A stretch of 39,676 bases of DNA from Bacillota bacterium (lineage in GTDB: Bacteria > Bacillota > Clostridia > Christensenellales > CAG-138). The stretch lies in contig JAEWYO010000043.1 of the NCBI GenBank assembly GCA_023395595.1, positions 1 to 39,676 on the forward strand, written 5' to 3'. Both the position numbers and the translations under genes were made by a program. The notes beneath the pieces are model-generated. The model saw only the letters and a program-made list of their open reading frames with translations. It made no database searches and was not told where the DNA came from. Positions 25,678 through 34,341 of this stretch are shown in pieces (position 1 is the stretch's first letter; each line of letters begins with the position of its first letter).

Positions 25678-26922
25678 ATGACTCTGATCAAAAAAGCAAC
25701 TCGTATATCGCTCCTTTTCGTGATCCTATTCCTCGCCCTTGCAGGATGCGCCGCCAAAACACGCGAGCCTGCTCAAGAAGCGGTCTCTACCGCACCTGCC
25801 CTCTCTCCTGCCGCAGTAGATGCAACCTTTGAACAGTATATTTCCGGTTGCGCGAACACAGCGACCGAGCACAACCTCGACAAACTGCGCGAAGAATATG
25901 ACGGTATACAATCACAGTATGCCAAGGGAGGCCTCACCGCAGCAGCATATGAGGAGCAGATGTACGCCTTTGATGATTCACTCCGGGAAGCGGGTGTCTA
26001 TCTTCCTTATAAAAGCCTGGCTGCTTATACGGCTGCGATTCCGGCGGTATCGCAGGAAGACCGCTCCTTTCTGGAAGAGAATTACGATCATTTTATGACG
26101 GCATATACGCAGGCCAACAATTCTGAGGATTTGCTCAACATCTATGCCCAAGGGAAAGAAATCTACAAAAAGTATCATCTGAATCTGGATGAACTGATTT
26201 CGAGCATTCAGGGTTCCACCTATAACTTCGCGATTTTTAAAGTGGATGGCAACACGATGGCACTTGATCCTGATCGGAATACCACGTTTCAGCCAATCGA
26301 TGATACGCAAAAGCAGAAATATGAGGATGCATGCGCGCAAATCCGTGCGATTGTGCCGGAGGATATCTGGAAACGAGTTTCCAGCTTTGCCGTGTTTGCC
26401 TCCGGCAGTACATCCGCCTTTGCGCAGTTTGAAAATCTTGATCGCAAGACTTTTCGCATCGGGATCGACGAAACCAGCATGCTCGATCAATCCGGCCGCT
26501 TGATCCCTGAGCAAAAGGAGGTCATTGTACACGAAACGGCGCACATCATCACGCAAAACGACTCGCAGGTTTCATCCAAGCCAATGAAATCCAGTTACGC
26601 AACGGTCAATGACGAGTTTCTGGATCAATATCAAAAAGATTCGTATCTGTATCAGTTCTTTCTGCGGTTCTGGTCGAATCTCTACGAGGAATATCGCAAC
26701 TCTACTGATCCCTCTGTGTTTTACAGCAAATACCAAGACCAGTTTGTCTCCGATTATGCGGCTATGGTACCGGAAGAAGATATTGCCGAGAGTTTCCGCG
26801 TCTTTGTTTTGAACGACAAACCAACGTCCGACAGCATTCGGGATCAAAAAGTTCGTTTCTTCTATGAATACGAAGAGTTTGTCCGGTGGCGTGAAGAAAT
26901 CCGAGCTGCTCTGTCAAAGTAA
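25678..26922 (+). CDS. Lipoprotein with zincin-type metallopeptidase motif
   Basis: The 414-residue product has a lipoprotein signal (LFLALAGC, acylated Cys24) and a helical region (about 45-180). The C-terminal part carries a zinc site: HETAH at 285-289 (H285, E286, H289) and, about 80 residues later, EEDIAE (366-371), which would supply the third Glu ligand as in gluzincins. It is therefore probably an active surface peptidase, perhaps acting on wall or secreted proteins. I do not recognise a named family. AAAGGAT precedes ATG by about 8 bases. It stands alone after the clp operon. Confidence 0.75.
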   Translation: MTLIKKATRISLLFVILFLALAGCAAKTREPAQEAVSTAPALSPAAVDATFEQYISGCANTATEHNLDKLREEYDGIQSQYAKGGLTAAAYEEQMYAFDDSLREAGVYLPYKSLAAYTAAIPAVSQEDRSFLEENYDHFMTAYTQANNSEDLLNIYAQGKEIYKKYHLNLDELISSIQGSTYNFAIFKVDGNTMALDPDRNTTFQPIDDTQKQKYEDACAQIRAIVPEDIWKRVSSFAVFASGSTSAFAQFENLDRKTFRIGIDETSMLDQSGRLIPEQKEVIVHETAHIITQNDSQVSSKPMKSSYATVNDEFLDQYQKDSYLYQFFLRFWSNLYEEYRNSTDPSVFYSKYQDQFVSDYAAMVPEEDIAESFRVFVLNDKPTSDSIRDQKVRFFYEYEEFVRWREEIRAALSK

Positions 26923-27031
26923 TCGGCAAGCGAATTTAGCGTCGCAGATCGCTTGCTGAAATCGCACATGCAATCCGTGCCTTCCGATCGCACAAGAAGA
27001 CTATCATGCGCATTCGTAGCCTCGTCCAGTC

Positions 27032-27065
27032 AAAAAGAGCGAAGCCATCTGGTTTCGCTCTTTTT
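27032..27065. terminator. Bidirectional terminator
   Basis: The 12-bp stem AAAAAGAGCGAA (27032-27043) / TTCGCTCTTTTT (27054-27065) extends by 3 further pairs around an ATCT loop. It ends the lipoprotein gene on the plus strand and can end the minus-strand glycosyltransferase fusion transcript. Confidence 0.85.
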
Positions 27066-27128
27066 CTTGCACGGCAGCGTTTGAATTGTCTCAGTTTTTA
27101 CCTGTGGTCTTGCCGATACAACTAAATT

Positions 27129-27192
27129 TACCACGAATGGTATGCGTGCATATTCGCGCAATCCGGCTGTTCGCGTTTTACCACCAATGGTA
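27129..27192. repeat. Pair of identical-arm palindromes, 50 bp apart
   Basis: TACCACGAATGGTA (27129-27142) and TACCACCAATGGTA (27179-27192) share the arms TACCA/TGGTA with a 4-base centre. Their start-to-start distance is exactly 50 bp, about five helical turns. A weaker third copy, TACCTGTGGTC, begins at 27099. They lie between a terminator and the 3' end of the minus-strand fusion gene, away from any obvious promoter. The sites look like operators, but the regulator is unknown. Confidence 0.5.
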
Positions 27193-27218
27193 GCAACCGC
27201 CATTAGCGGCAAATTCGC

Positions 27219-30161
27219 TTACAGTTTCCCTTGTATCGTGACGGTGGTAAACGTGCGGAGCGTGTGTTGCATCCGCTCCTGCTTGAGCAGCGGCAAAACA
27301 TTGCGCACGATCTGCGCGCGGGTGATTCCCGTCAGCTCCATGAGCATCTCGGACGCATCGTTGATGCTCGGCAACTCGTCAAGCACGACCTTGATCGTGT
27401 CCTCGCCGCTGAGCGAGATGCGAATTAGCCGCGTAAACGGTGTTTCGACAAAATGCGCCACGATGTTCAGCGAGAGTTCGCCCGTCTCCGAAAGCTCCGT
27501 TTGCACGGCATAGCGCACCTCAAATACGTCTCCGCGCTGGCTAACGGTTGCGCTCGTGTATCCGTGCTCCGCGAGCGTGAAGCGGTGCTTGTATTCCCCT
27601 TCCACCAGCTCGACGGCAAGTGTATTGCCTTCGCCGCGGGCAAAGACGATCTGCTTGAGCCCTGTGGTAAAGTTGTTGTGCACGCTTTGCAGGATAAACG
27701 GCATTAACCCGCCAATGTTGCCGTCAAACGTGTACACGCGATCAAGCAAGCGAGCGGTGATTTCCTCTAGCGGGATGCTCTTGCGATCCGGCAGATAGAA
27801 TGGCGCGCGAAACCGCGTGCTCAACGCCGCAATGGTGGTCTCTACCGCGTCCTCCGCGCGCGGGTCGCGCGGGAGTGGCTCGTTGCCGATTCCGTCAAAC
27901 GCGCTGGTGACATAGTCTAGCACGCCGCCCTGCGCAAAAAGACGCGATGTGCCGGAGAACAGCACCACGATGGCGTTGAGGTCCGGCAGCGCGAGCATAT
28001 ACTGCCCGAAAGCGCCGTTGAAGAGAAACGCGCCTTTGCGCGCGGTCATCCAGATTTGGTGGCCGTAGCCGTAGGTAATCTCGCCATGCGGTGTGTCGAT
28101 CTGCGGCTTGGTCGCTTCTTCGATCCATTGTTCGGAAAGCAGCCGCTTCTCGCCGAACAGTGTTTTCCAAACGCCCTTGTTGAGGTAGAGTTGGCCGACT
28201 TTGGCGACGCTCTCCGGCGTGAGCGAAAGACCCCAGCCGCCTTTTTCTGTTCCATTGGGGCAGGTTTCCCAATAGTGGGATTCAATCCCAAGCGGCTCAT
28301 ACAAGCGCGGCGTGAGATACTCCGACAGCGTCTCGCCCGTCTTGCGGCGAACGATTGCGGCGAGCATATAGGTGTTCATGGAATTGTAGTCAAACGCGCT
28401 GCCCGGCTCAAACTTCACCGGCGCGTTCAAAAAGTCCCGCTCCCAATCAGTGCCCATCGCGGAACCTGCTTCATTAAAGTAGGTCCCCGTGCTCATGTTG
28501 AGCAGCATCCGAACGGTCATCTTCTGCGCGGGATGCGTTTCACTCTCCGGCGCTTTGTCGAAGAAGATATCACAGAGGCGTTCATCGATATCGAGCAATC
28601 CCTCATCCACCAGCATGCCGACGGCGGTTGCGGTGATGCTCTTGCTCAGCGAATAGAGCTGATGCGGCAGGCGGCTGTCGTAAGGCGACCAGTTCGCCTC
28701 CGCAATCACCTTTCCGTTGCGCAGTACCATGATCTCGTGCGCCCTTGCCGCCTCGTCCGCATGTACCGCGTCCAGCAGCGCATGAATGGCGCGTGACGAA
28801 ACGCCCTCCCGCTCCGGCGTGCTGCGCGGCAGTGGTTTTTTCTCCGCCTGCGGCACAAACGCGGGCTTCTGCGGGCGGTGTGCATAGGGATACAGATGCT
28901 GGGTATCCTGCGTGAGAAATTTCCAGATCATGTCCATCGCGCGTTTTTGCAGCGTGAGATCGACCTTGTCCATCTCCTTACGGAAGATACCGCGCTTGCG
29001 CCGCAGCTGCGCGCGTTCCATTCCAGCAAGGGTTTCATAGCGCGCATTCACGCGGGAAATCACCGCATCCCAGGCAACGGGTGCCATCGCGCGGGCTTGC
29101 TTTCGCATCTTCTGCTGCGCCGCCGGGTCGGCAAGATAGTCTGCAATCGCCTGCGCCATGCTCTCTGCATTGTCCCCGCAGGTCAATCCGTTCACCCCGT
29201 CCGTAATCAGCTCTCCCGGCAAGCTGCCCGCGATGACGAGCGAGGGCGTGCCCTGCACCGCCGCCTCGCGCACGACAAGCCCCGCGCTGATGCGCTGCAT
29301 CGGAAACAGGCACAGCGCGCTCTCGGCATAGAGACCGCCCAGCAGTGCTTCGTCTGTAATCTGCCCTAGAAAACGAACCGTGCCGAGTATGCCAAGCTCT
29401 CGTGCAAGCGTGCGCGCGTTCTTTTCCTCCGGGCCTGTGCCCGCAATCAGGAGTTGAAAATCCTGCCCGCGTTGGCGCAACAGCGCCGCCGCCTCCAGCA
29501 CGCGGCCGAGGTTCTTCTGCTGATCTAAACTGCCGGCAAACAGTAGCGCAGGCGACTGCGCAAGGTGAAACACCTCCCGCGCGCGCGCCCGCGTTTGCGC
29601 GTCCGCCTCCTCCTGCTCGGTTCCATTGTCAAACACCTCGACGTTTCCTTCAAACCCACGTTCATAGAGAAACGCGCGTGCCTCGTCACTGGCGACCCAG
29701 ATTTCGTCGCAGCGGTTGAAAAAATCGAATGCGAAATACTTGGAGAGTTGTGCTTGCCGCTCATCCTTGGAATTCATCAGATATTCGCGGATGTATTTTG
29801 TGTGAAAGGTGCCGACCAGCGGCACATGGCATTTATCCGCAATGCGCACCGCCTCATACCCCGCGGAACCGGGGCTGTGCGCATGCACGATGTCAAACGA
29901 ATGCGCATTGACGCGCGAAAGATAGTGCACGTCCAGTGAAGCGGAGGTCGATTTCAGCTGCGTACTGCCGGGCAGGCTCAGCGCAAGAAAATCGAGTATT
30001 TCATACGGCAGCCTGCCGCGATATCCCTGCGTCACCAGCGGGGTGATCACATAGACCTCCTGCCCGAGCGCACAGAGTTCCCTCGCATAGGCATTTACCA
30101 CGCGGCTCACGCCGTCGGTCACGGGATAAAACTGATCGGAGCATTGCGCAATTTTCAGCAT
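27219..30161 (-). CDS. Fusion of a GT4 glycosyltransferase and a beta-lactamase-fold serine hydrolase
   Basis: From ATG 30161 (GGAGGAATAAATGT ahead; an upstream ATG at 30239 lacks a site) the chain is 980 residues with no signal peptide. Residues 1-390 are a GT-B glycosyltransferase resembling lipid-anchor and glycolipid synthases: FYPVTDGVSRVVNAYA, FDIVHAHSPGSAGYEA, GTFHTKYIREYL, AGSLDQQKNLGR and GLVVREAAVQGTP. The first Glu of the usual E-x7-E motif is not evident. Residues 460-770 carry the beta-lactamase/class C fold: S504-L-S-K507 (SxxK), Y592-N-S (YxN-like) and FNGAFGQYML in place of the third motif. About 200 further residues have no clear match. The pairing suggests one protein that makes and trims or esterifies a glycolipid or wall glycan; this is inference. 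Confidence 0.85.
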   Translation of the reverse strand: MLKIAQCSDQFYPVTDGVSRVVNAYARELCALGQEVYVITPLVTQGYRGRLPYEILDFLALSLPGSTQLKSTSASLDVHYLSRVNAHSFDIVHAHSPGSAGYEAVRIADKCHVPLVGTFHTKYIREYLMNSKDERQAQLSKYFAFDFFNRCDEIWVASDEARAFLYERGFEGNVEVFDNGTEQEEADAQTRARAREVFHLAQSPALLFAGSLDQQKNLGRVLEAAALLRQRGQDFQLLIAGTGPEEKNARTLARELGILGTVRFLGQITDEALLGGLYAESALCLFPMQRISAGLVVREAAVQGTPSLVIAGSLPGELITDGVNGLTCGDNAESMAQAIADYLADPAAQQKMRKQARAMAPVAWDAVISRVNARYETLAGMERAQLRRKRGIFRKEMDKVDLTLQKRAMDMIWKFLTQDTQHLYPYAHRPQKPAFVPQAEKKPLPRSTPEREGVSSRAIHALLDAVHADEAARAHEIMVLRNGKVIAEANWSPYDSRLPHQLYSLSKSITATAVGMLVDEGLLDIDERLCDIFFDKAPESETHPAQKMTVRMLLNMSTGTYFNEAGSAMGTDWERDFLNAPVKFEPGSAFDYNSMNTYMLAAIVRRKTGETLSEYLTPRLYEPLGIESHYWETCPNGTEKGGWGLSLTPESVAKVGQLYLNKGVWKTLFGEKRLLSEQWIEEATKPQIDTPHGEITYGYGHQIWMTARKGAFLFNGAFGQYMLALPDLNAIVVLFSGTSRLFAQGGVLDYVTSAFDGIGNEPLPRDPRAEDAVETTIAALSTRFRAPFYLPDRKSIPLEEITARLLDRVYTFDGNIGGLMPFILQSVHNNFTTGLKQIVFARGEGNTLAVELVEGEYKHRFTLAEHGYTSATVSQRGDVFEVRYAVQTELSETGELSLNIVAHFVETPFTRLIRISLSGEDTIKVVLDELPSINDASEMLMELTGITRAQIVRNVLPLLKQERMQHTLRTFTTVTIQGKL

Positions 30162-30241
30162 ACATTTATTCCTCCGCATCCATTCTAGCACAGCGGGCAT
30201 GTGTCCCGCCAGAGCGGCATAACCACCCCACGATTCCATTC

Positions 30242-30270
30242 TTTACGCACACGACTGCATCCTGTATACT
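30242..30270 (+). promoter_or_regulatory. Promoter of the two-pass membrane protein gene
   Basis: TTTACG (30242-30247) and TATACT (30265-30270) are 17 bases apart. The transcript would start near 30277, about 30 bases before ATG 30306. Confidence 0.6.
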
Positions 30271-30305
30271 AGACAAAACAACACGATACGGGGGAACTCA
30301 TTCCA

Positions 30306-31337
30306 ATGGAAGCAAACGCGGCAAAACAACAAACGCTCGCCGAATTCATGGCTCCAAAGAAGTCTTTGCGCATTTGGCAGATTATTCTTGCGGCACTGCT
30401 CTCGCTCATGATCCTTGGCGCGGTCTATGAATTCACAAAGCCGAAGCCAGGTCCTGTGCAGATGAGCACCGCGCTGGAGAGCAGCACCTACAGCTATGTG
30501 GATATCACGTTGCTCTCGCCTTGGCTGCTGAAAGTGACCGGGGATCACGAATACACACTCTATGAAGCGATGGACGCGGAGGGCAACTGGTTTTTGCTCA
30601 CGCTGGACGATTTCAAGGCGGCGGAGCTCTCCGCCCTGCAGGATGCCTATAACGCCTCCTCCACAGCCGACCCGCAGACGTTTGTTCTGCCGGAGGCTGT
30701 CCGCTTGACGGGTGTTACGCACGGCACAGACCTCGACGATGCCAGTCGGATTGCAGAAATGTATGACAACGAAACTCAGGCGAGCATCCTTGCCTTCTAC
30801 GGCAGCAACTATCTGGCAGAAGGCGAAAACAATCAGGATGGCAATGCCTATGGCTATATCTTCGGCGGATTGCTCATCGCTTGTTTTCTGATCATTGTGT
30901 TCGTCGGTACCTCCTCGCAGCGCGGCAACTATCGCAAGAGCGAGCAGCGGCTCTATGAGCTCGGCAAGCTCGAAGAAGCCGAAGCGGAATTCTCCGCGCC
31001 GGAAAGCATTCATTTTGAGAAGTCCAAGCTGGTCCTCTCCAAGCAGTTTGTTTTCTGCGGTGCCAGCGGCTGGGTTCTGCCGTATGGCGACATTGGCTGG
31101 GCATATCAGCGTGTGCAGCGCAGCTATGGTGTACCGATCGGAAAGCAGATCGTTGCAGGGCTGATCAATGGAAAGACCGCCATTCTGGCGAGCAAAGCGG
31201 TCAATGACCAGCTGCTGACGGATACCGCACGCACGATCTACACGGCAAATCCAGAGTGCCTGATCGGTTATTCGTTTGACAACATCAAGCTCTACAAACA
31301 GCGCGTAAAAGAATACAAGCAAAGCCACCCGAAATAA
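30306..31337 (+). CDS. Two-pass membrane protein, function unknown
   Basis: The 343-residue product has a cytoplasmic N-terminus, a membrane helix at about 24-42 (IILAALLSLMILGAVY), an outside domain of about 140 residues rich in Asp/Ala, and a second helix at about 183-200 (YIFGGLLIACFLIIVFVG). A cytoplasmic C-terminal domain of about 140 residues follows, with a KLVLSKQFVFCGASGWVLPYGDIGWAY stretch (read as two strands around a Gly-rich turn). The C-terminal part looks like a PH-like or related small domain of membrane proteins from Clostridia, but I cannot name it. GGGGGAA precedes ATG by 10 bases. It is divergent from the glycosyltransferase fusion (144 bases between starts) and ends at its own terminator. 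Confidence 0.8.
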   Translation: MEANAAKQQTLAEFMAPKKSLRIWQIILAALLSLMILGAVYEFTKPKPGPVQMSTALESSTYSYVDITLLSPWLLKVTGDHEYTLYEAMDAEGNWFLLTLDDFKAAELSALQDAYNASSTADPQTFVLPEAVRLTGVTHGTDLDDASRIAEMYDNETQASILAFYGSNYLAEGENNQDGNAYGYIFGGLLIACFLIIVFVGTSSQRGNYRKSEQRLYELGKLEEAEAEFSAPESIHFEKSKLVLSKQFVFCGASGWVLPYGDIGWAYQRVQRSYGVPIGKQIVAGLINGKTAILASKAVNDQLLTDTARTIYTANPECLIGYSFDNIKLYKQRVKEYKQSHPK

Positions 31338-31352
31338 ATCACGCGTTCCTTT

Positions 31353-31382
31353 GAGAGACGGTTTCCACCGTCTCTCTTTTTT
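31353..31382 (+). terminator. Terminator of the membrane protein gene
   Basis: The 9-bp stem GAGAGACGG (31353-31361) / CCGTCTCTC (31368-31376) is followed by TTTTTT. Confidence 0.92.
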
Positions 31383-31410
31383 GTCACATTCCGCTGTTCA
31401 AGTTCACGTT

Positions 31411-31485
31411 GTGTTAACACCAGTTTCATGAACGTGTGTTGATTTATTGGCACGATTCGTTTATATTGAGACGTGAACAATTGTT
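31411..31485 (+). promoter_or_regulatory. Promoter flanked by two palindromes, upstream of the TetR gene
   Basis: TTGATT (31439-31444) and TATATT (31462-31467), 17 bases apart, form a promoter starting near 31474. A perfect palindrome GTGTTAACAC (31411-31420) lies upstream. Another, AACAATTGTT (31476-31485), covers the start site. GTTCACGT (31402-31409) is repeated in inverse orientation as ACGTGAAC (31471-31478). These are good candidates for autoregulatory operators. A leader of about 175 bases separates the promoter from the TTG start. Confidence 0.5.
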
Positions 31486-31650
31486 GTGGTTTGTACTGTT
31501 TAGAATCACGCGCCGAAAAAATCAGATTCCCTCCGGAATGTATGCATTTCAATAGTGTATGTTTATATTCGGGGCTTCGGGCAGATACAAATCGTTACCA
31601 ATGCGAGAGCAACTAAAAATAAGCAACATCATGATCGGAGGTTTTCTCCC

Positions 31651-32217
31651 TTGGAAAGCAAGAAAATGGATCGCCGCGTAAGAAAAACACGCATGCAGCT
31701 CCGTGCGGGGCTCACACAGCTCATGCGCGAAAAACCGATTAAGGACATCACCGTGCGGGAGCTGGCTCAGCTTGTGGACATCAACCGCTGCACGTTTTAT
31801 CTGCACTACCGCGACATCTACGACATGGTAGAGCAGGTGGAGCAAGAGGTGTTTGACGAGTTTGAGGAGATTGTCAGCAGCTACTCGCCGGAGGATTTGG
31901 AAGCGCGTCCGCTCTCCCTACTGCTGGCGCTGTTTGAGTTCTTCGCTGCCAATGCAGACTTGAGCGCGGCCTTCCTCGGCGGCAACGGCGATATGGCGTT
32001 TTTCAACAAGCTCATCGACATGATCCGCGACCGCGTGCTGGAATACTGGCAGCGTGAGAAGAAGAAGGACCCGGAGCAATTCGACTATTACTTCTCATTC
32101 CTCGCCTCCGGTTTTATCGGCATCATCCGCGAATGGTTCTCGCGGGACATGAAGGAATCCCCCGCGCAGATGGCAGCCATGGCGGAGCAGCTCGTGCTCT
32201 ATGGCATGGGCCGCTGA
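31651..32217 (+). CDS. TetR/AcrR-family transcriptional regulator
   Basis: The start is taken as TTG 31651, which has GGAGG 9 bases ahead; ATG 31666 is a second choice, and an upstream ATG at 31555 is unlikely. The 188-residue product has an N-terminal helix-turn-helix (about 10-55): RVRKTRMQLRAGLTQLM, then ITVRELAQLVDINRCTFYLHYRDIYDM, the classic TetR recognition segment. The C-terminal ligand domain is all-helical. It precedes ftsH by 113 bases on the same strand. Likely targets are its own promoter and perhaps ftsH or a distant transporter; the ligand is unknown. Confidence 0.88.
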   Translation: MESKKMDRRVRKTRMQLRAGLTQLMREKPIKDITVRELAQLVDINRCTFYLHYRDIYDMVEQVEQEVFDEFEEIVSSYSPEDLEARPLSLLLALFEFFAANADLSAAFLGGNGDMAFFNKLIDMIRDRVLEYWQREKKKDPEQFDYYFSFLASGFIGIIREWFSRDMKESPAQMAAMAEQLVLYGMGR

Positions 32218-32268
32218 GACGATATTATTCTGACAGCATACGTTGGAACTCTATCGAACCATTTTCCC

Positions 32269-32284
32269 TCCGACATATGCCGGA
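32269..32284. promoter_or_regulatory. Palindrome in the TetR-ftsH gap
   Basis: TCCGACATATGCCGGA is a 16-bp inverted repeat with one mismatched pair, centred about 55 bases before the ftsH start. It could be an operator for ftsH. No strong promoter is evident in the gap; CTGACA (32231-32236) with TATCGA 16 bases later (32253-32258) is the best, weak, candidate. Confidence 0.35.
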
Positions 32285-32330
32285 ATAATTCATAATCGAT
32301 CAAACCCTTGGAAATAAGAAAGAAAGCAAT

Positions 32331-34184
32331 ATGACAGAACATACACCGTCCAAGAAACCGCTCTACTACTACGCCGTCATCGCGATGATCGCGCTGCTGC
32401 TGCTCAACGCGTTTGTCTTCCCCTCGCTGCTGCAAAGCGAGGTCAAAGAGGTGGGCTACAACGAGTTCCTCTCCATGGTGGACAAAGGCAAGGTCAACGA
32501 GGTCTCCCGCGACGAGACCACACAGGCCATCACCTTCACCAGTAAAGATGGTGACAAAACGCTCTACTACAAAACAGGCATCTGGCCGGACGATTCGCTG
32601 GTTGACCGCCTCGACAAAGCAGGCGTAACATTCACCGCGAGCATCCCGACGCAGGCAAACCCGCTGATGAGTTTTCTGATCAGCTGGATGCTGCCGATCT
32701 TAATCTTCGTCGGCCTCGGACAGTTTTTAATGAAGCGCATGCAAAACGGCATGCCCGGTGGCATGGGCAACGCGCTCGCCTTCGGCAAAGCCAACGCAAA
32801 GATTTATGTAGAGGCGCAGACCGGCAAGACCTTTGGCGACGTGGCCGGTCAGGACGAGGCGAAGGAAGCGCTGCTGGAAATCGTCGATTTTCTCCACAAC
32901 CCCGAACGTTATGCCGAAATCGGCGCAAAACTACCCAAGGGTGCACTGCTCGTGGGCCCTCCGGGAACGGGCAAAACGCTCATGGCAAAGGCCGTTGCGG
33001 GAGAGGCGAATGTGCCGTTCTTCAGCATCTCCGGTTCCGCGTTTGTCGAAATGTTCGTCGGCATGGGCGCGGCAAAGGTGCGCGACCTCTTCTCGCAAGC
33101 CGAGCAGAAGGCGCCCTGCATCGTGTTCATCGACGAAATCGACACCATCGGGAAAAAGCGCGACAACAGCCTCGGCGGCAACGACGAGCGGGAACAGACG
33201 CTCAACCAATTGCTCACCGAGATGGACGGGTTTGACGCGCGCAAAGGCGTTGTCATCCTCGCCGCGACCAACCGCCCGGATTCGCTCGACCCCGCGCTGC
33301 TGCGCCCCGGCCGTTTCGACCGTCGCATTCACGTGGAACTACCGGATCTCAAAGGCCGCACCGCCATTCTCAAAGTGCACGCACGCGGCGTAAGGATCGC
33401 CGAGTCAGTCGATTTTGAAGCCATCGCACGCGCGACCAGCGGCGCATCCGGCGCAGACCTTGCCAACATCATCAACGAGGCTGCCCTCCGCGCCGTACGC
33501 ATGAAGCGCGACACCGTCGTGCAGGAAGACCTTGAGGAGAGCGTGGAGGTCGTCATCGCCGGCTATGCGCGCAAGAACGCCGTCATTTCGCCCAAAGAAA
33601 AACGCATCGTGGCGTATCACGAAATCGGCCATGCGCTGGTTGCCGCCAAGCAAACCGAGAGCGCGCCGGTGCACAAGATCACCATTGTGCCGCGCACGAG
33701 CGGCGCACTGGGCTACACCATGCAGGTGGACGAAAGCGAACATTACTTGATGACCAAAGAAGAGGCGGAAAACAAGATCGCCACCCTTACCGGCGGCAGA
33801 GCCGCAGAAGAAACGGTCTTTGGCACCATCACGACGGGCGCCAGCAACGACATTGAGCAGGCAACGCGGATGGCACGGGCAATGGTCGTGCGCTACGGCA
33901 TGAGCGACGAGTTTGGCATGGTCGCGCTGGAATGCCAGAACAACCCGTACTTAAGTCAGGACGGCACCATGACCTGCTCCTCGGACACGGCAGCACGCGT
34001 AGATGCGGAAGTCATCGCGATTGTGAACCGTGCGCATGAGCGGGCAAAGCAAATTCTCAAAGAGAACGAAACCGCGCTGCACAAGCTAGCCGAGCACTTG
34101 TTGGAGCGCGAAACCATCACAGGCGAAGAGTTCACGCAGTTGCTCAAAGAGGTTTCCCCGGAAGCCGTGCCGGCAAACGCATAA
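32331..34184 (+). CDS. ftsH: ATP-dependent zinc metalloprotease FtsH
   Basis: This membrane-anchored AAA+ protease degrades damaged membrane and short-lived cytosolic proteins. The 617-residue product has two membrane helices (about 12-30 and 107-125) around an external domain. The AAA module has Walker A GPPGTGKT (209-216), the pore motif FVEMFVGMGA, Walker B FIDEIDTIG and the SRH with NRPDSLDPALLRPGRFDR. The peptidase zinc site is HEIGH (H430, E431, H434), where Ile replaces the usual Ala, plus Asp507 in GASNDIEQAT. The binding site ahead of ATG is weak and purine-rich (AAGAAAG). There is no hpt/tilS neighbour as in Bacillus. Confidence 0.97.
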   Translation: MTEHTPSKKPLYYYAVIAMIALLLLNAFVFPSLLQSEVKEVGYNEFLSMVDKGKVNEVSRDETTQAITFTSKDGDKTLYYKTGIWPDDSLVDRLDKAGVTFTASIPTQANPLMSFLISWMLPILIFVGLGQFLMKRMQNGMPGGMGNALAFGKANAKIYVEAQTGKTFGDVAGQDEAKEALLEIVDFLHNPERYAEIGAKLPKGALLVGPPGTGKTLMAKAVAGEANVPFFSISGSAFVEMFVGMGAAKVRDLFSQAEQKAPCIVFIDEIDTIGKKRDNSLGGNDEREQTLNQLLTEMDGFDARKGVVILAATNRPDSLDPALLRPGRFDRRIHVELPDLKGRTAILKVHARGVRIAESVDFEAIARATSGASGADLANIINEAALRAVRMKRDTVVQEDLEESVEVVIAGYARKNAVISPKEKRIVAYHEIGHALVAAKQTESAPVHKITIVPRTSGALGYTMQVDESEHYLMTKEEAENKIATLTGGRAAEETVFGTITTGASNDIEQATRMARAMVVRYGMSDEFGMVALECQNNPYLSQDGTMTCSSDTAARVDAEVIAIVNRAHERAKQILKENETALHKLAEHLLERETITGEEFTQLLKEVSPEAVPANA

Positions 34185-34198
34185 ATCGATCCTGTTTG

Positions 34199-34232
34199 AT
34201 AGACGGAGGCATGCCCTTTGTCTATTTCTTTG
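34199..34232 (+). terminator. Probable terminator of ftsH
   Basis: ATAGAC (34199-34204) / GTCTAT (34220-34225), with an inner GGC/GCC pairing, is followed by TTCTTTG. The inner stem has mismatches and G-U pairs. Confidence 0.45.
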
Positions 34233-34282
34233 CCCCGGTTCTTGCAAAAATGTGAAAATATTGTGGAAGCGAGCGCGCGCGC

Positions 34283-34311
34283 TTGAAAACAGCCCGATAG
34301 CGTAGTATGCT
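34283..34311 (+). promoter_or_regulatory. Promoter of htpG
   Basis: TTGAAA (34283-34288) and TATGCT (34306-34311) are 17 bases apart. Transcription would begin near 34318, inside the CIRCE element. Confidence 0.75.
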
Positions 34312-34314
34312 AGA

Positions 34315-34341
34315 TTAGCACTCGATGTTATTGAGTGCTAA
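34315..34341 (+). promoter_or_regulatory. CIRCE operator (HrcA binding site)
   Basis: TTAGCACTC (34315-34323), nine bases, GAGTGCTAA (34333-34341) matches the CIRCE consensus perfectly. It overlaps the predicted transcription start of htpG. HrcA should repress htpG at normal temperature and release it on heat shock. Confidence 0.97.
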
